Assembly: GCA_003279615.1 (NCBI GenBank)
Contig: QCHM01000004.1
Coordinates: 1-64,000, forward strand
From: Prochlorococcus sp. AG-402-B19
GTDB lineage: Bacteria > Cyanobacteriota > Cyanobacteriia > PCC-6307 > Cyanobiaceae
DNA: 64,000 nucleotides
Direction of reading: 5' to 3'
In this document: piece by piece, positions 9,541 through 17,313 of the stretch
Position numbering within the stretch: the stretch's first letter is position 1
Layout of the letters: each line of letters starts with the position of its first letter
Position numbers and translations under genes: made by a program
The notes under the pieces: model-generated
Seen by the model: only the letters and a program-made list of their open reading frames with translations
Databases searched by the model: none
What the model was told of the DNA's origin: nothing

Positions 9541-10356
9541 ATGAAACACGCAGTAATTTCTTGTTTACATGCCAATCTCTCAGCAGTGGAAGCTGTGCTA
9601 GCTGATATTGATCAGCAAGAAATTGAGACCATTACATGCCTTGGCGATCTTGTTGGCTATGGTCCTCAGCCAAATGAAGTTGTTGAGCTTATTAGAGATA
9701 GGAAGATAGAAACCTGTCAGGGTTGCTGGGATGAAGACATAATTGATGGTCTTGATGCTTGTGATTGCAGCTATCCATCTCAGCTTGCAGAAAGGCGAGG
9801 GCATATGGCTCATCAATGGACAACCGAGAAGTTGACTGATGAAAACAAAGAATTTCTAGCTAGTCTTCCAACCTCGATTAGAAGAGGTAGATCGTTTTTC
9901 GTACATGGAAGTCCCAACAGTCAGCATGAGTATCTGCTTCCAGATATGGATGCATTCGCAGCATTAGAACGAGTTGAGATGAGTGGAGCCGATACTTTGT
10001 TTTGTGGTCATACTCATCTCCCATATGTACGTGAATTAGGGAATGGATCAATTCGCGTAAATATTAAAAATGCTTCCGATCGTGAAAGAGAAGATACAAG
10101 AATGACTTTACCTATTAGAAGAATTGTAAATGCTGGATCTGTCGGAGAACCTCGTCATGGAGGAGTAAATGCTACCTATGTTATTCATAACGATATAAAG
10201 AATGATGTTGAGATTAGAGAAGTTGCTTACGACATTGATCGAACATGTGAGGCAATTATTGAGGCTGGTCTACCCCATGTGTTTGCATGGCGTTTGAGGA
10301 ACGGTTTTGAATTTGCTGAACTGGCTGAAGATGCTAGCCACGTGTGTGAACGATGA
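9541..10356 (+). CDS. Calcineurin-fold metallophosphoesterase with altered metal-site motifs
   Basis: This 271-residue protein has the calcineurin/YfcE-type phosphoesterase plan. Motif II is GDLVGYGPQPNE, motif IV is VHGSP and motif V is GHTHLPYV. Motif I, normally DxHxN, reads ISCLHANLSA, with Cys for the metal-binding Asp. Motif III, normally GNH(D/E), reads QGCWDEDI, with Cys for Asn and Trp for His. A CDC pair follows (LDACDCSYPS). The metal site is therefore thiol-rich and may bind zinc or be non-catalytic. I chose the ATG at 9541 over an upstream start inside the previous gene because family similarity begins at HAVISCLHAN. The stop overlaps the next start (ATGA). Confidence 0.8.
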   Translation: MKHAVISCLHANLSAVEAVLADIDQQEIETITCLGDLVGYGPQPNEVVELIRDRKIETCQGCWDEDIIDGLDACDCSYPSQLAERRGHMAHQWTTEKLTDENKEFLASLPTSIRRGRSFFVHGSPNSQHEYLLPDMDAFAALERVEMSGADTLFCGHTHLPYVRELGNGSIRVNIKNASDREREDTRMTLPIRRIVNAGSVGEPRHGGVNATYVIHNDIKNDVEIREVAYDIDRTCEAIIEAGLPHVFAWRLRNGFEFAELAEDASHVCER

Positions 10357-11066
10357 TTGAACGTTGGGCACTTTTAAGTGGTCTTATGGGTGATCTTGAG
10401 ACCTATGAATTGATTCAAAAAGATTTAAAAAATACTCGCGGAGACATAACTCTTTTTGTTTTAGGAGACGTTGTAGGGCCAGATAAGAATTGTGATGCAC
10501 TTTTAAATAGATTAGTAAATCCTCATCGTGGTGATTTGAAACCTAACTGTATCTATGGCTGGTGGGAGGAACAATTATTGGCAGAATCAGGTTACCGTGG
10601 GGAGAGGAAGGCAGATGCTTTACGACTCAATAAAGGAGACGATGCTGTCACTGCTCTTATGAATGCTGTAGATCCATATTATTTAGGATGGATATCATCA
10701 CTACAATTTGGATTTGTAGAACTTGATTGTGGTTTGATTCATGGAAGCTCAAAAGATGTAGGAGACATTCTGACAATGCAAACACCTCCACTTACTCTTC
10801 TTGATAGAATTACCCGCCTTAATGTGAATAGATTATTCACAGCTAGAAGTAAACAGCAATTTCATCTTGAGTTGACTGATGCTGTAGTTGACTCAAAAGT
10901 AAAAGATTTAAATGGAAAACGAAACCAAGAACATACTCTTCCTAAACGTGCAGTGATAGGAATTGGAGCAGGGGCTAATTACACTCTTTATGACGTTGGC
11001 AGTGATCAGACTCACTTCTTAACGGTAGGTGATATGACTAAATCCAGAGGGAAAGGGTTCGCGTAA
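10353..11066 (+). CDS. Degenerate paralogue of the calcineurin-fold phosphoesterase
   Basis: These 237 residues align in outline with the preceding protein. LLSGLMGDLETYELI stands at motif I, FVLGDVVGP at motif II, YGWWEEQLL at motif III and LIHGSS at motif IV. The motif I Asp/His, the motif III Asn-His and the terminal GHxH (here TARSKQQFH) are all missing, so catalysis by the usual two-metal mechanism looks impossible. The gene overlaps its neighbour by 4 bp (ATGA), which implies translational coupling and a likely heteromeric partner. No substrate can be named. Confidence 0.65.
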   Translation: MIERWALLSGLMGDLETYELIQKDLKNTRGDITLFVLGDVVGPDKNCDALLNRLVNPHRGDLKPNCIYGWWEEQLLAESGYRGERKADALRLNKGDDAVTALMNAVDPYYLGWISSLQFGFVELDCGLIHGSSKDVGDILTMQTPPLTLLDRITRLNVNRLFTARSKQQFHLELTDAVVDSKVKDLNGKRNQEHTLPKRAVIGIGAGANYTLYDVGSDQTHFLTVGDMTKSRGKGFA

Positions 11067-11236
11067 CCATTCTTTCCGAAATAATTTCAAGGATAGTTCA
11101 GTTCAAAGCCTTATTGGAATCTCAAGATGTCTCGTCTGGTTGTCTAACTTTTTCCTGTTTTGGTCTAGCCTCTAATTTTGCTCGTAATCATCTATCTTAC
11201 TTTAACTTTTGAGCTAATTTTTTATAAGCATTGCAT

Positions 11237-11267
11237 TAAAAAAGCTGCAAATAATTTGCAGCTTTTT
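11237..11267. terminator. Bidirectional rho-independent terminator
   Basis: The stem GCTGCAAA (11244-11251) and TTTGCAGC (11255-11262) closes a 3-base loop. Six to seven A residues lie on the left and six T residues on the right, so it can end transcripts from both sides. It ends the 8748-11066 operon and the small minus-strand ORF at 11285-11422. Confidence 0.85.
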
Positions 11268-11284
11268 TAATGAAATTTGATTGT

Positions 11285-11422
11285 TTAAGCAAATAGAGCT
11301 GAAGCAACCCCAGCGACAGCTATTACTATTCCACCCCATTTAATTACAGACTGATCTTTGTCATAGGTATTTGAGACAAGGATTGCAGCGAGAAGGATCT
11401 CAACAAGGTTCTCATTAATCAT
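11285..11422 (-). CDS. 45-residue hydrophobic small protein
   Basis: ATG 11422-11420 opens MINENLVEILLAAILVSNTY, followed by a polar DKDQS turn and a second hydrophobic stretch (WGGIVIAVAGVASALFA) before TAA. Two short membrane segments joined by a charged loop are typical of the small membrane proteins common in marine picocyanobacteria. It is followed directly by the bidirectional terminator, which supports a real transcript. I do not recognise the family and cannot assign a function. Confidence 0.5.
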   Translation of the reverse strand: MINENLVEILLAAILVSNTYDKDQSVIKWGGIVIAVAGVASALFA

Positions 11423-11616
11423 GGGTCGAAGCCAAAATTGTATTTGTTGTTACTGTTTCTAGCTGGACTTTGATGGATGGGCAACAATTATTAAGTTCTA
11501 AGCCAAGCAAAAAGATCTAAAGCTGGCAAATATCCAATAAATTTTTAATTTTCAGAAACCAAGCAAAGCAAAAATCCCCTTTTAATGAGGGCTTTTAAAA
11601 AAATCAAGTCAAAGAC

Positions 11617-11793
11617 TTAACCGATTGCAGGTGCAACAACAGTTAAAGAAGTAGACTCAGCAGCTGCTAGGTCAAGTGGGGAGTTATGAGTATTACGCTG
11701 CTGCATAACTTCCATTCCAAGGTTTGCAAGTTTAATTACATCACCCCAGTTTGGTACAACTTTGCCTGAAGTATAATAATAATCACTTGGTAT
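11617..11793 (-). pseudogene. psbA: Relic of psbA: C-terminal piece of photosystem II D1
   Basis: Read on the minus strand, about 58 codons between two stops end [20 protein letters not shown], then [17 protein letters not shown] and TAA. This is the D1 C-terminus (functional consensus [20 protein letters not shown]). No upstream D1 sequence or start codon is present, because a stop (TAG) precedes RVIPSDYYY. The manganese-cluster ligands His332 and Glu333 of intact D1 are both Gln here, while the positions of His337, Asp342 and Ala344 are kept. A weak hairpin with an AT-rich flank follows at about 11570-11600. It is non-functional as D1; an intact psbA must lie elsewhere. Confidence 0.8.
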
Positions 11794-12021
11794 AACTCTC
11801 TAGGTCTTTTTAATGTTAAATATTTTATTCGATTAGATTTCTATTTCACTAGCTTCCTTTTTAAATTTACCGAAGAACAGTTTCTGAGTAAGCCAATCTT
11901 TAAAAGTGTATTGGTATATACATATCTCACTGTCTGCAAGCCTTTTGGACCTTTTTGTATCTTTAGATACTAGATTAATTGGTAACTTGATTCATATTTA
12001 ATTAAGTTATTTGGGGTTGAT

Positions 12022-13455
12022 TTGTTTAAAGATTATCAACCTAAGAAGGGATATGATGAATACTTTTCTTCCGGTGATTTTTTACCTAGATCATCTTTAG
12101 AGCCATTACTTTCTTCTTTAGGGGAGATGGGACTAGACCAGTTGAACATAAGTCATGAAATCGCAAGGAAACTTCTTCTTCGCCATGGAGCAACTTTCCG
12201 TCTAAATGATTCCAGTAATAAAGGTTCTGAAAGGATCCTGCCTTTTGACCCTCTTCCAAGAGTAATCGGTGCTTCCGAATGGTTAGACTTAGAGAAAGGA
12301 TTAGTACAAAGACTCGAAGCAATAGATTTATTTTTAGCCGACGTTTATGGAAAACAACAAATAATTAAAGATGGGATTATTCCAAGAGATCTCATTGAGA
12401 GCTCTGATGGATGGCGACCTCAGATGAAGGGTTTTGTTCTACCACTAGGAAAATGGTGTCACGTTTCTGGACTTGATCTTATTAGAGATGGCAAAGGCGA
12501 GTGGCTTGTTTTGGAGGACAATCTTCGCTGCCCTTCAGGTGTTGCTTATTTTCTAGAAAATAGATTAGTTATGAAAAGGATTTTTCCAAGCCTTTTTAAT
12601 GGAAGAGTTGTTAGGCCTATTGACGAGTATCCTTCATATTTATTGAAATCACTTCAGGAATTAGCAGTTTGGACGGATACGCCAAAAGTTGTTCTCCTGA
12701 CTCCTGGAGTTTTTAATAGTGCATATTTTGAGCACAGTTACTTAGCTCAACAAATGGGGGTTCAATTAGTAGAAGGAAATGATTTGGTTTGTAAGAACCA
12801 AAATGTTTATTTGAAAACTACTTCTGGTATTAAAAAAGTTGATGTAATTTATCGTCGAATAGATGATGATTATTTAGACCCTAATTTCTTTAGAAAAGAT
12901 TCAATGCTTGGAGTTCCAGGCCTTATTGATGTATTGAGAAAAGGTCGAGTCGCTATTGCAAATGCCCCTGGTACAGGGTTAGCAGATGATAAATTAATTT
13001 ATACTTTCGTGCCTGATATGATTAGGTATTATTTAAAAGAAGAACCACTAATTAATAATGTTAAAACATATGTTTGCGCAAAATCAAGTGACCTTAGGTT
13101 TGTACTAGAAAACCTTGATAAATTAGTTGTAAAAAGTGTATCCGAAGCGGGTGGTTATGGAATGTTAATTGGTCCACATTCATCCCAAATAGATATTGAT
13201 AAATTTTCAGCAAAAATAAAAGCTAATCCAAGAAATTATATAGCTCAACCAACATTAGAATTATCTACAGTTCCATCACTTAGTGATGGTGAAGTTTACC
13301 CCTGCCATGTTGATTTAAGACCATATGTTCTCAGAGGAAAGAATACTTGGGTAAGCCCTGGCGGATTAACAAGAGTTGCCTTGAAAAGAGATTCTTTAGT
13401 TGTTAATTCATCTCAAGGAGGAGGCTGCAAGGATACCTGGGTTGTTAGTAAATAA
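12022..13455 (+). CDS. Circularly permuted ATP-grasp type 2 protein
   Basis: This is a COG2308-type (DUF404/DUF407) ATP-grasp ligase of 477 residues, the usual length. Seen are the conserved blocks WLDLEKGLVQR, LFLADVYG, WLVLEDNLRCPSGVAYFLEN, LTPGVFNSAYFEHSYLAQ, VDVIYRRIDDDYLDP, VKSVSEAGGYGMLIGP and the terminal NSSQGGGCKDTWVV. It begins with TTG at 12022, as no ATG or GTG fits. It leads a three-gene operon with an alpha-E protein (5-bp gap) and a transglutaminase-like protein. Comparative genomics has linked this trio to synthesis or trimming of a peptide or peptide tag, but the product is unknown. Confidence 0.9.
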   Translation: MFKDYQPKKGYDEYFSSGDFLPRSSLEPLLSSLGEMGLDQLNISHEIARKLLLRHGATFRLNDSSNKGSERILPFDPLPRVIGASEWLDLEKGLVQRLEAIDLFLADVYGKQQIIKDGIIPRDLIESSDGWRPQMKGFVLPLGKWCHVSGLDLIRDGKGEWLVLEDNLRCPSGVAYFLENRLVMKRIFPSLFNGRVVRPIDEYPSYLLKSLQELAVWTDTPKVVLLTPGVFNSAYFEHSYLAQQMGVQLVEGNDLVCKNQNVYLKTTSGIKKVDVIYRRIDDDYLDPNFFRKDSMLGVPGLIDVLRKGRVAIANAPGTGLADDKLIYTFVPDMIRYYLKEEPLINNVKTYVCAKSSDLRFVLENLDKLVVKSVSEAGGYGMLIGPHSSQIDIDKFSAKIKANPRNYIAQPTLELSTVPSLSDGEVYPCHVDLRPYVLRGKNTWVSPGGLTRVALKRDSLVVNSSQGGGCKDTWVVSK

Positions 13456-13460
13456 TTAAA

Positions 13461-14435
13461 ATGTTACTTAGCAGAGTCGCTGAATCACTTTATTGGATTA
13501 ACAGATATCTTGAACGAGCAGAAAATATTTCTAGATTTGTTGAAGTAAGTGATTCTATGGCACTAGATTGTCCTCCTGGGAGTGCTGAGCCTTGGTTACC
13601 TTTGGTGGATGCAAGTGGAGATAGAAATAACTTTGATGAAAGTTATTTAAATAAAACTCCTAGTGATGTAACAAATTTTCTTATTAAAGATAGAGAAAAT
13701 CCAAATAGTATTTTAAGTTGTATTTGTATGGCAAGAGAAAATGCTCGTCAAATAAGAGATGTTATTACTTCTGAAATGTGGGAACAAATTAATAGTTTAT
13801 ATTGGAGTATTCAAGAAGGTGAGGTGATCTGGCATCAACCTGTTCAAGAGCAATTGTTTGAAATTAGAAGAGGTTGTCAATTATTTTATGGAGTTACTGA
13901 TGCTACTTTTAGTCATGATATTGCATGGGATTTTAGTAAATTAGGAAGGTTAATTGAGAGAGCTGATAAAACTTCTAGGATATTAGATGTAAAATACTTT
14001 TTACTTTTACCTAATCTCAAAGAACTTGGAGGGGCCTTAGATGAGCTTCAGTGGATTTCTTTACTAAGATCAGCGGGAGCTTATCAAATGTTTAGGATAT
14101 CTCAGCAAGGATCAATAACACCTAATGCAATTGCTAGCTTTTTGTTATTGGACCCTATCTTTCCAAGATCAGTTAGATTTTGCCTTGAAGGTATTAAAGA
14201 GTCTTTGGGGAAGATTCAAAACTCTCCTGTCTCTGAAAAGCCAAATGATCTTGAATGTTTAATAGGATTATTACTTTCAAAATGGAGCTTTGTAAGAATT
14301 GATCACTTAATTAAAGATGGTTTACATGAGGCTATTGATAGTCTTCAAATCGATTTAAATAAATTGCATGATCTTATACATGGAATCTATTTTATAAATG
14401 ATAAAAGATCTGATATTGAATCTTTAAAAGAATGA
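13461..14435 (+). CDS. Alpha-E domain protein (DUF403)
   Basis: This 324-residue, mainly alpha-helical protein has the family opening MLLSRVAESLYWINRYLERA ENISR. Further conserved patches are ARENARQIRDVITSEMWEQIN and the repeated Trp/Arg-rich helices (LGRLIERADKTSRILDVKY). Alpha-E proteins occur almost only beside permuted ATP-grasp and transglutaminase genes, as here. Biochemical activity is not established. It overlaps the next gene by 4 bp (ATGA), so the products are probably made in fixed ratio. Confidence 0.9.
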   Translation: MLLSRVAESLYWINRYLERAENISRFVEVSDSMALDCPPGSAEPWLPLVDASGDRNNFDESYLNKTPSDVTNFLIKDRENPNSILSCICMARENARQIRDVITSEMWEQINSLYWSIQEGEVIWHQPVQEQLFEIRRGCQLFYGVTDATFSHDIAWDFSKLGRLIERADKTSRILDVKYFLLLPNLKELGGALDELQWISLLRSAGAYQMFRISQQGSITPNAIASFLLLDPIFPRSVRFCLEGIKESLGKIQNSPVSEKPNDLECLIGLLLSKWSFVRIDHLIKDGLHEAIDSLQIDLNKLHDLIHGIYFINDKRSDIESLKE

Positions 14436-15277
14436 AAAAGAAAATAATTCATACATTAGTTTATACTTATGAAATCCCTGTATCACTTGAAGAGCATTTA
14501 ATTTGTCTGAAACCTAGATCTAATGGCTTTCAGAAATTATCTAACTTTGACCTTAAAATATTACCTTCTTCACATTCTATCTTCCCTTTGCTTTCGGAAA
14601 ATGGTGATGATATTTTAAAAGTTGTTTTTACTGGCTCTACAAATTCTCTTACAATAAAATCAGAAAGTGATATAGAAACAAATATTCACCCAGATTTATA
14701 TCACTTGAACAATGATAATGACTTAAGTTTGCCTATGAAGATTGAATCCAATAATTCATTGATTGGATTTATTCAAGGATGGTTACCTAATGGTCAACAT
14801 GATCCTGCCGCTATTAAAATTGCACAAGAGGCTTTAACTGGAAAAAATAATAATGTATTGGATTTTTTATATCAATTAATTGAATTAATTAAAGATAGAG
14901 TTAAATATACTCCAAGGCATCTTGGACCAGCATGGACTGCTGGAAGGACTCTTAGCGAAAGAGTTGGTTCTTGCAGAGATTTAGCAATATTGTTAATGGA
15001 AACTTGCAGATGTGTTGGTATACCAAGTCGTTTTGTTAGCGGATATCAGTTTATGGATCAACCTCCTGAAAAATATGAACTTCATGCTTGGACAGAGGTT
15101 TTTATACCTGGTTATGGATGGAGAGGGTTTGACCCAAGTGGTTGCGGACTTATTAATCATAATTATGTTGCTTTGGCTTCTTCTTCAGAATCTGACCTAG
15201 TAGCACCTGTAAGAGGGAGTTTTATTGGACCGTCTAAAGTAAAAAGTGCATTAGAGTGGAAAATAGAGATTACTTGA
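14432..15277 (+). CDS. Transglutaminase-like cysteine peptidase
   Basis: This 281-residue protein of the COG1305 type has an N-terminal beta domain (about 1-130) and a transglutaminase core. The catalytic Cys sits in RVGSCRDLAILLMETCRCVG, His in ELHAWTEVFIPGYGW and Asp in FDPSGCG, so the papain-like triad is complete. In this operon context the enzyme is expected to cleave or transfer amide bonds in whatever peptide the ATP-grasp enzyme makes. It is the third gene of the operon and is followed by a long inverted repeat. Confidence 0.9.
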   Translation: MKKKIIHTLVYTYEIPVSLEEHLICLKPRSNGFQKLSNFDLKILPSSHSIFPLLSENGDDILKVVFTGSTNSLTIKSESDIETNIHPDLYHLNNDNDLSLPMKIESNNSLIGFIQGWLPNGQHDPAAIKIAQEALTGKNNNVLDFLYQLIELIKDRVKYTPRHLGPAWTAGRTLSERVGSCRDLAILLMETCRCVGIPSRFVSGYQFMDQPPEKYELHAWTEVFIPGYGWRGFDPSGCGLINHNYVALASSSESDLVAPVRGSFIGPSKVKSALEWKIEIT

Positions 15278-15284
15278 TTAAAAA

Positions 15285-15334
15285 AGTTACTATTTAAACT
15301 ATATTTCCTAGGAATTATAGTTTAAATAGTGACT
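15285..15334. terminator. Long inverted repeat after the ATP-grasp operon
   Basis: ACTATTTAAACTATA (15289-15303) is perfectly inverted at 15316-15330 with a 12-base loop, and the flanking A and T runs extend the stem. T-rich sequence follows. The 15-bp stem is AT-rich and unusually long for a terminator, but it sits exactly at the operon end. Confidence 0.65.
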
Positions 15335-15429
15335 TTTCCTGATTTAAATAGGATTTTTTTTTTACTTACATTTTATTGTTATTATTAAAGATATGATTAT
15401 AGTTAGGCTATTCATATCTAATCAATATA

Positions 15430-16023
15430 ATGATTAAAAGTCAGTTTAATATCAAGATTTCAAAAGACTTATTGATTAGAGTTAAGCGACAGGCAATGAT
15501 GTCGGGAAAAAGTCTAACTGAACACATTACTGATTTAATTAGTAATTCCTTACCTGATAATGACATCCAAAATACTCATTCATCTTTAGTTGATAAGATT
15601 AAGGATTTGGAAGAAAGGTTATTGACTCTAGAATCAATAGTTAGCAATAGAGAATACATAAGTCAAAAGTTAAAGCCATTTACTAATTCTGAAGCCATTA
15701 ATTGTACAAAATTTATGAGAGGTGTTTTTTATCAAGAATTAGAAAAAGGAAATTTTGATGATAAATCCGTGGCATTTGATGATTTCCTTAAATCAGTGAA
15801 AATCTTTAATGAGTTAAATAAGTCGTTTTCTGATCGATTGAAATCAATATTGCTTGGCGATAAGCCTTCTCCTTGGACCGGCAAAGAACTTAATGAATTA
15901 ACGGGTGAGGATAAATGTAATTGTGCAATTAGAAAAGGCTTAATTAATTGGACTGGGAAAACAGAATTCCCTTCACAACAAGAAATATGTGATAAAGGAG
16001 AAGAATTGCTATCTATTTTTTGA
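15430..16023 (+). CDS. Ribbon-helix-helix-like N-terminus with unknown C-terminal domain
   Basis: The 197-residue protein starts SQFNIKISKDLLIRVKRQAM and MSGKSLTEHITDLISNSL, the strand-helix-helix pattern of Arc/CopG regulators. A predicted coiled coil follows (SLVDKIKDLEERLLTLES, about residues 57-75), then an unrecognised domain ending with CNCAIRKGLINWTGKTEFPS. The layout suggests a DNA-binding regulator that dimerises, but the C-terminal part is unknown. It is on the same strand as the ATP-grasp operon but behind its own promoter region. Confidence 0.6.
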   Translation: MIKSQFNIKISKDLLIRVKRQAMMSGKSLTEHITDLISNSLPDNDIQNTHSSLVDKIKDLEERLLTLESIVSNREYISQKLKPFTNSEAINCTKFMRGVFYQELEKGNFDDKSVAFDDFLKSVKIFNELNKSFSDRLKSILLGDKPSPWTGKELNELTGEDKCNCAIRKGLINWTGKTEFPSQQEICDKGEELLSIF

Positions 16024-16030
16024 GAGGAGA

Positions 16031-16933
16031 TTAAACATCTTTTATAAGCTTTTCGCTTATCTCCCACAATTTTCTTCTTGAAGTCTGATTTAATGCTTTT
16101 GGAGCATTTCTGCATATTTTTGGGTAACCTCTAAAGTTAAATCTAGGCCCATATTGTTCTCCCCCTTTAGCGCCAGATAATGTGGCGGCTGTTATTTGAG
16201 GCAATGCCCCCATTTTTGCACTTTGAAACATGGGTGTCATCAATTTATAAGCAAGTCCTTCTTGCCATGATTTATTAGCCTCAACCGACTTTGGCTGTAA
16301 TTGCGTTCGTGCAAATCCAGGATGAGCGAGTAGTGAGGATGTTTGTGAATTGCTTTCTTTAAGTTTTGAATTTAATTCCAAGCCAAACATTACATTCGCA
16401 AGTTTGCTCTGTGCATATGAAGCCCAGCGATCATATTTAAGATTTCCTTGTAGATCATTCCAATTAATTTCCCCAAAGTATTGAACGCCCGAGGTTACTG
16501 TGACAACCCTAGAATTATTTTTTTCTTCAAGCATGGGTAATAGTTCTAACGTCAAGAACATGTGTGCAAGATGATTAACAGCAAACTGTATTTCGAAACC
16601 TTGCTTGCTAAAAGTTTTTGGTGGAGCCATTATCCCAGCATTATTGATTAAAATATCTAAGTAATCAAATTTGCTCTTTATAGATTCAGTAAATTTTTTG
16701 ACGTTTATCAAATCTGATAAATCTAATTCAACTAGTTCAATCTTTCCAGAAAAATTAAATTTTAAAAGTTCTTTTTTGGCTTTTTCTCCTTTGATCAAGT
16801 CTCTGCAAGACATTATTACTGTGGCCCCCTTTTCTAGAAGGAATTTTGATGTTTCATAACCAAGCCCGCTATTAGCTCCGGTGACTAAGAATATTTTTCC
16901 GTTTTGCATCTTGATTTCATTTAATCTAACCAT
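16031..16933 (-). CDS. Short-chain dehydrogenase/reductase
   Basis: This NAD(P)-dependent oxidoreductase of 300 residues has the cofactor loop VTGANSGLGYETSKFLLEKG (about 18-37), an ILINNAGIMAPP strand, and the catalytic Ser (VTVTSGVQYFG) and YxxxK (SYAQSKLANV). It belongs to the retinol-dehydrogenase/protochlorophyllide-reductase-like branch of SDRs, yet it is not the light-dependent POR, for which 300 residues would be short. Substrate is unknown. The start at 16933 is arbitrary among MVRLNEIKM and the internal Met9. Confidence 0.85.
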   Translation of the reverse strand: MVRLNEIKMQNGKIFLVTGANSGLGYETSKFLLEKGATVIMSCRDLIKGEKAKKELLKFNFSGKIELVELDLSDLINVKKFTESIKSKFDYLDILINNAGIMAPPKTFSKQGFEIQFAVNHLAHMFLTLELLPMLEEKNNSRVVTVTSGVQYFGEINWNDLQGNLKYDRWASYAQSKLANVMFGLELNSKLKESNSQTSSLLAHPGFARTQLQPKSVEANKSWQEGLAYKLMTPMFQSAKMGALPQITAATLSGAKGGEQYGPRFNFRGYPKICRNAPKALNQTSRRKLWEISEKLIKDV

Positions 16934-17313
16934 AATCCTTTAGATATGTTTGTTTACTATAATTATGATTTGATTTGAATGTGGTAGCTTTGGATGAACA
17001 AAGTTTGTATTTCTTTAATATGAATTAAAAAGATTTTAGATCATATTGATTCTATAAAATGAAGTCTTAAATTTGTAGAATCCTGAATTTGCATAATTCC
17101 AATACTTAAGATCTTCTTCTCTGTATATATAATTAATAATGATTTGATTTTGATTAGCGAATTTATTTATTAAATCTAGATTATGACCAACTCCTGTTTT
17201 CGATCCCATAATCGTAATTTCTTAGCTGATGGTATGAATCAAGGTGATTGAAAATGAAATTATCTAATAAGACATTAGCCTCTTCAAAAATATTCATGTG
17301 TGTATTAAATTTA
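16934..17313. other. Intergenic stretch with a possible frameshifted gene remnant
   Basis: About 380 bp lie between the SDR and peroxiredoxin genes. Apart from the broken minus-strand reading frames at 17036-17297, the sequence is AT-rich with no terminator or RNA gene that I can see. Confidence 0.5.
17036..17297 (-). pseudogene. Possible small gene broken by a frameshift
   Basis: Two overlapping minus-strand frames look like parts of one protein of about 85 residues. The first, from ATG 17297, reads MNIFEEANVLLDNFIFNHLD then SYHQLRNYDYG before it runs out of frame. The second, from ATG 17209, reads MGSKTGVGHNLDLINKFANQ and ends FYKFKTSFYRINMI. Both have balanced, protein-like composition and meet around 17205. 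I do not recognise a family. It may instead be a genuine 57-residue protein. Confidence 0.35.

Larger units (their letters stand above)
11067..12021. other. Intergenic zone with terminator, small ORF and psbA relic
   Basis: This 955-bp stretch has no full-size gene. It holds a bidirectional terminator (11237-11267), a 45-codon minus-strand ORF (11285-11422), the 3' relic of psbA on the minus strand (11617-11793), and about 200 bp before 12022. That last part contains an open minus-strand frame of about 50 codons with no acceptable start codon. The zone looks like a site where genes have been lost. Confidence 0.6.

Noticed and set aside
11825-11990. Open minus-strand frame of about 50 codons (contains ADSEICIYQYTFKDWLTQ) before the ATP-grasp gene
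   Set aside because: No ATG, GTG or TTG start in frame after the upstream stop and no recognised family. It may be another relic but cannot be supported as a gene.
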